Assembly: GCA_000499405.2 (NCBI GenBank)
Contig: HG738138.1
Coordinates: forward strand, 25,191,864-25,255,863
Length of the DNA stretch: 64,000 nt
Direction: 5' to 3'
From: Onchocerca volvulus
Taxonomy: Eukaryota > Nematoda > Chromadorea > Rhabditida > Onchocercidae
Positions 60,551-64,000 of this stretch are shown here, one piece after another (the stretch's first letter is position 1; each line of letters opens with the position of its first letter). The position numbers and the translations under genes are program-made. The notes under the pieces were generated by a model. That model did no database searches. It saw only the letters and a list, made by a program, of their open reading frames with translations, and had not been told where the DNA came from.

Positions 60551-60918
60551 ATCATTCAGCTACAACGCTAATTTTGCCTACCAAAAATTGTCCATTTGGA
60601 GCACACATTCAATATCTATGCTTCATTCAAGCAAACGAAATATCATATTCATTTGAAAGTTTGGGGACAGACTGAAAATTTTTCGTCCCACTATTCCTCC
60701 AATCAAACACTTTATCGAATATAACAGCTTCATTACATATTCCAGCTATTCTGAGGGAAAATTCAAAAGGAATCAACTACTAAGATTGTTCGATTAGTCT
60801 TTCGCCTGTATACCAAAGTTAGACGATCGTTTTATACGTCAAAATCATTTCGGATTTCCACCAGAATTTCCTCTGGCTTCATCCTGCTCAAGTATAGTTC
60901 ATCATCTTTCGGATCTAT
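60551..60918 (-). pseudogene. Decayed fragment of 28S (large-subunit) rRNA
   Basis: The minus strand matches conserved nuclear 28S rRNA downstream of the D2 region. In order: GATCCGAAAGATGATGAACT, AAGCCAGAGGAAATTCTGGT, GACGTATAAAACGATCGTC, GGCGAAAGACTAATCGAAC, TAGTAGTTGATTCC, TTCCCTCAGAATAGCTGGAA, GCTTGCTTGA-like and TGCTCCAAATGG, TTTTTGGTAGGC. Most changes from the universal sequence are G or C to A or T. This is not a working rRNA gene; it is an isolated fragment of about 370 bp without 18S, 5.8S or flanking 28S. Confidence 0.88.
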
Positions 60919-63900
60919 GCTAAATATTAAATATGAAAAATTTAAATCAAGACAAATTATTGTTAAATAAATTGAAAATAATTTTTTTCACAATTAATGA
61001 TACGTAGCTTTAAAATAAAATTTGATACATTAGTTGTGATTTCAACATCTTTAAAATTATTTCTTTCTCATCTACCTTTTTTCACTTTATTTTTTTCAAA
61101 TTTCAGTATTACATCTTTTTTCTTTTGCTGTTTCCTTTTCTAATAAATTGTTCTAATCTTATTCTAAATGATTCGTTTCATTAGTTAAAGTGCATTTTTG
61201 AAATAATAACTTATATTTGAAATGTATTATCCTATGAATGAGATAAGAATGACGTATTATTTCCTATTTATTTAAATACAATGTAGGCATAAATATTACC
61301 TTTTTTTTTGCTCTAATTATTTTTAATGGCTAATTATACAAGATGAATAATACATTGAAATTGAAATTTTGAGATTTCGACAATAATTTTTAAAATATAA
61401 ATTGTCATTTATTTGAAAATTTCCTGCTATATTGCAACATGCATGCATGCATATTATGTACATCTATTTGTATTAATAATTTAGTAATTAAATATGCTAT
61501 TAATATTAGAATTATTAGCAAGCAGAGTTAGTTTTCATAACAATTCAAAAGTACGAATTGATTTTAATTTTTTCGATTTCTTCAAAATAGTGTGAATTAA
61601 TTGAATGGCATATAATGATGTTGACAAAGACAAAAAAACGAATAAACAAAACATAAAAATGGATTAATCCTTCAGTTAATCATTAGAGGATTTATCGAAC
61701 TAAAACAGAAAAACAATCATTTTCTAATCAATTCGATCGAGAGCGAAAAATTTTGCTTGATAAATAAGAAAAGATAAAAGTATAAATAAATATGATGAAA
61801 AAGATGTTAACAATTTGTTAATAACTGATCATATTGATAAGATTGCTGTCTTCAACATTCGTATTTTGAATGAATAATTGATAAGATAAGTATAAAAAAC
61901 ATAAGGTATATGAATTAGACAACGTATTTAAAAAGAATTATATATGAATAAGTTAAGTATTTAAGTATAATAAAATAAGTTAAGTATTTAAGTATAATAA
62001 AAATTAATATTATATGGCATAATTAAATTAAATCATTTCCTTAATTATTTTCGTTACTATACATCAGGTAAAAGAATAAATGGAAAAGGGAAGTTGTACT
62101 ATTGATTGTGCATATTTAAAAATTCATTTATAAATTTTGAATAAATTGAAATGAAATAAGCAAAACAATACGATAATTTTGCATCACTGAAAGTTAAAGT
62201 ATTGAAAGAAGAACAATTTTGAAGTCATTTTTATTTTTTGAATAAAAAACATATTTACTACATAAAAACAAATTTAAAAAAAGAATAGGAAAAAAAAAGT
62301 TTTTCTTCGATAGAAAAAATTTGAAAAATGACGAATATTTGGAAATTCTTGAAAAACAAACTTCTTTTCCGAAATATTTTTTCGATCAGTTTACGTCTAG
62401 CAAAAAAAAGAAAAAAAAATAGAGAAAAAAGCATTTATTAATTGAAAAAGGTATGAAAACATGAGAAGAAATGAAATATTTTTTGCAAAATTTTTGCAAA
62501 AAAAAAGTATGCGAAAATATAAAGACTTTACTTTTTCAATTAATTGAAAAAAGAATTTGACAAATTTTTAAAATAAAAATTATGCAAAAAAAAAAAAAAA
62601 GAGTGGCTGCATAAAATTTGAAAGAAAGGATGGAAAGCACCCAAAAAATAAGTTTGCAGTAATAGAAAAATACGAATGTTATATGATAAAATGAAAAATT
62701 GATTTATTTATTTCAAAATTTTGATCAAAAATGATAAATTGATAGATAAATAAATGAAACGATGATTAATTGTTAAGCAATTATAAATAGACAAATTCAT
62801 AAATATATATATCCGTAAGATTTGATTTAGTAGAAGATATTTGTTATTATTAGTTGAACAATAAAAACTTCAAACTTGATGAGTGTAGTATGCGTTGTCG
62901 AGAATATTGATTTATTTAATCTGATAAAATAGTATTTTGAGGCATAATTCTATTGTTAATTTAATTACATTAATTAAATCAGAAAATCAAGAAATTTCGC
63001 AAAAATTCTCGAAAAGTTTCACAAATATAAATTATCAATCAAAATATGAAATTAAACATTTCGTATATTTGAAATACTTTTGCTAAATTCTTATTATATA
63101 AAATCTATTTAAATCCCTTTTTTATTTAATCAACTTAAAAGTTTTCTTCCGTTTTTCTTTTTTTTCGTTATTAAGATTTTCTTTTTTTTTTTTTGTTTTC
63201 TACATGTATTTTTGTTTAAAAAATTCTAAATTTTGCAAAATTATTAAAAAATAATATTACTATGAAATATTAAATTACAAATAATCAGTGAATCAAATTT
63301 TTGAATTTAAAAATCAATCAATAGAAATGTGAATTTAATCATTTGCATAGATTTTGGCACATTTTTGTAAATTTTCTTTTTTTTTTCTTTCTACAAAAAT
63401 ATTTGTTTGTAAAATTTCTTGAAATATTTAGTGAAATTAAAAAAGTGAAAATGAGAAGTTTAAGAAAATTTAATGAATTATTTTTGATTAAATTCCTAAA
63501 TATTTCTTGAAATACTTAAACGAATTTGAAACGACGACGAAGAGATAGCACAGTAAATTTAATGAATTATTTTGATTATATTTTTAGATTGTTATTTTTT
63601 TTTTTTTTTTTTGATCAAAAATTAATCAATTATTGTTGCTAAAATCATAATTTTTGAAAAAAGGAAAAAAAAAAGACATAAACAAATGAAGAATGAGAAA
63701 TGATTGAAAAATTTTTTGAATTAGAATCAAAAAATATAAACGATTGCAAATAAATCTATACAAACATCATAAATTAATATTTATGTGAAAAAAAACATTC
63801 AATAAGAATAAATGAGCAAATGGATTTTGTTGACAACAAAATTGAAAAGGTATAATTTGAAATGAACTTTTTTTTTTCCTTTTTTTTTTTTTTTTTTTTT

Positions 63901-64000
63901 TTTTATAAATTTTAAACGACATTACGAACTTGTTTCTAGGCAACAGCTTCAGATGAATGCAAAAGCTTTTATAAAAATCATGAACCATTTTTTTTTTTTT

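Larger units (their letters stand above)
54993..64000. other. DNA upstream of SK exon 1, mostly non-coding
   Basis: It holds the two 28S fragments, the candidate exon at 59011-59209 and a 60-bp duplication. Elsewhere it is poly-A/T-rich with no supported gene. The SK promoter and any further 5' exons would lie here, but I cannot identify a core promoter. Confidence 0.55.

Noticed and set aside
1..64000. tRNA, snRNA and spliced-leader RNA genes
   Set aside because: I looked for T-arm motifs, U6-like starts and the nematode leader sequence and saw no convincing match. A covariance-model search would be needed to exclude them.

Overview
The window is an extremely A+T-rich (about 80% by eye) stretch of an animal nuclear genome. 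It is full of homopolymer A/T tracts, microsatellites and local tandem duplications, and coding DNA is a very small part of it. The one intact gene has short to long introns with T-rich TTTCAG-type acceptors and an ORF start 12 nt after a possible splice acceptor. This style fits a nematode best. That is an inference from gene architecture and sequence style, because no species-specific marker is visible. A 4-base run of N lies at 4747-4750.

The gene is a small-conductance Ca2+-activated K+ channel (SK/KCNN; nematode kcnl family) on the minus strand. I assembled 15 exons by hand from 54978 down to the stop at 29782. All exon phases agree, giving 1,959 nt and 652 codons plus stop. The model contains S1-S6, the pore with a GYGD filter, the calmodulin-binding domain and a C-terminal glutamine/histidine-rich tail. 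The filter region is split by a 19-nt microexon (32671-32689). Three AATAAA signals lie about 60 nt beyond the stop.

Mobile-element remains fall into three groups. (1) At 22968-24522 there is a complete miniature non-coding LTR element (TRIM-like) on the minus strand. It has 500-511 bp LTRs with TG...CA ends, an AGAAA target-site duplication, a TGG primer-binding site and an internal tandem repeat of about 77 bp. (2) A frameshifted Helitron Rep fossil lies in the 8.8-kb intron 4 of the channel gene (about 42355-44140, minus). (3) A diverged LTR related to the TRIM LTR follows it directly (about 44150-44520).

Two decayed fragments of cytoplasmic 28S rRNA cover overlapping parts of the same rRNA region (about 57255-57425 plus; about 60551-60918 minus). 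They lie upstream of the channel gene.

Region by region: 1-22960 is gene-free DNA with many satellite-like blocks, including a 32-bp minisatellite at 16990-17800, a 40-bp TCCGGA repeat at 16084-16220 and a TACGTA repeat of about 55 bp at 11848-12370. 22960-24530 is the TRIM. 24530-29700 is gene-free. 29700-55000 is the channel gene with its transposon-bearing introns. 55000-64000 is mostly gene-free, with the two rRNA fragments and one candidate exon (59011-59209).
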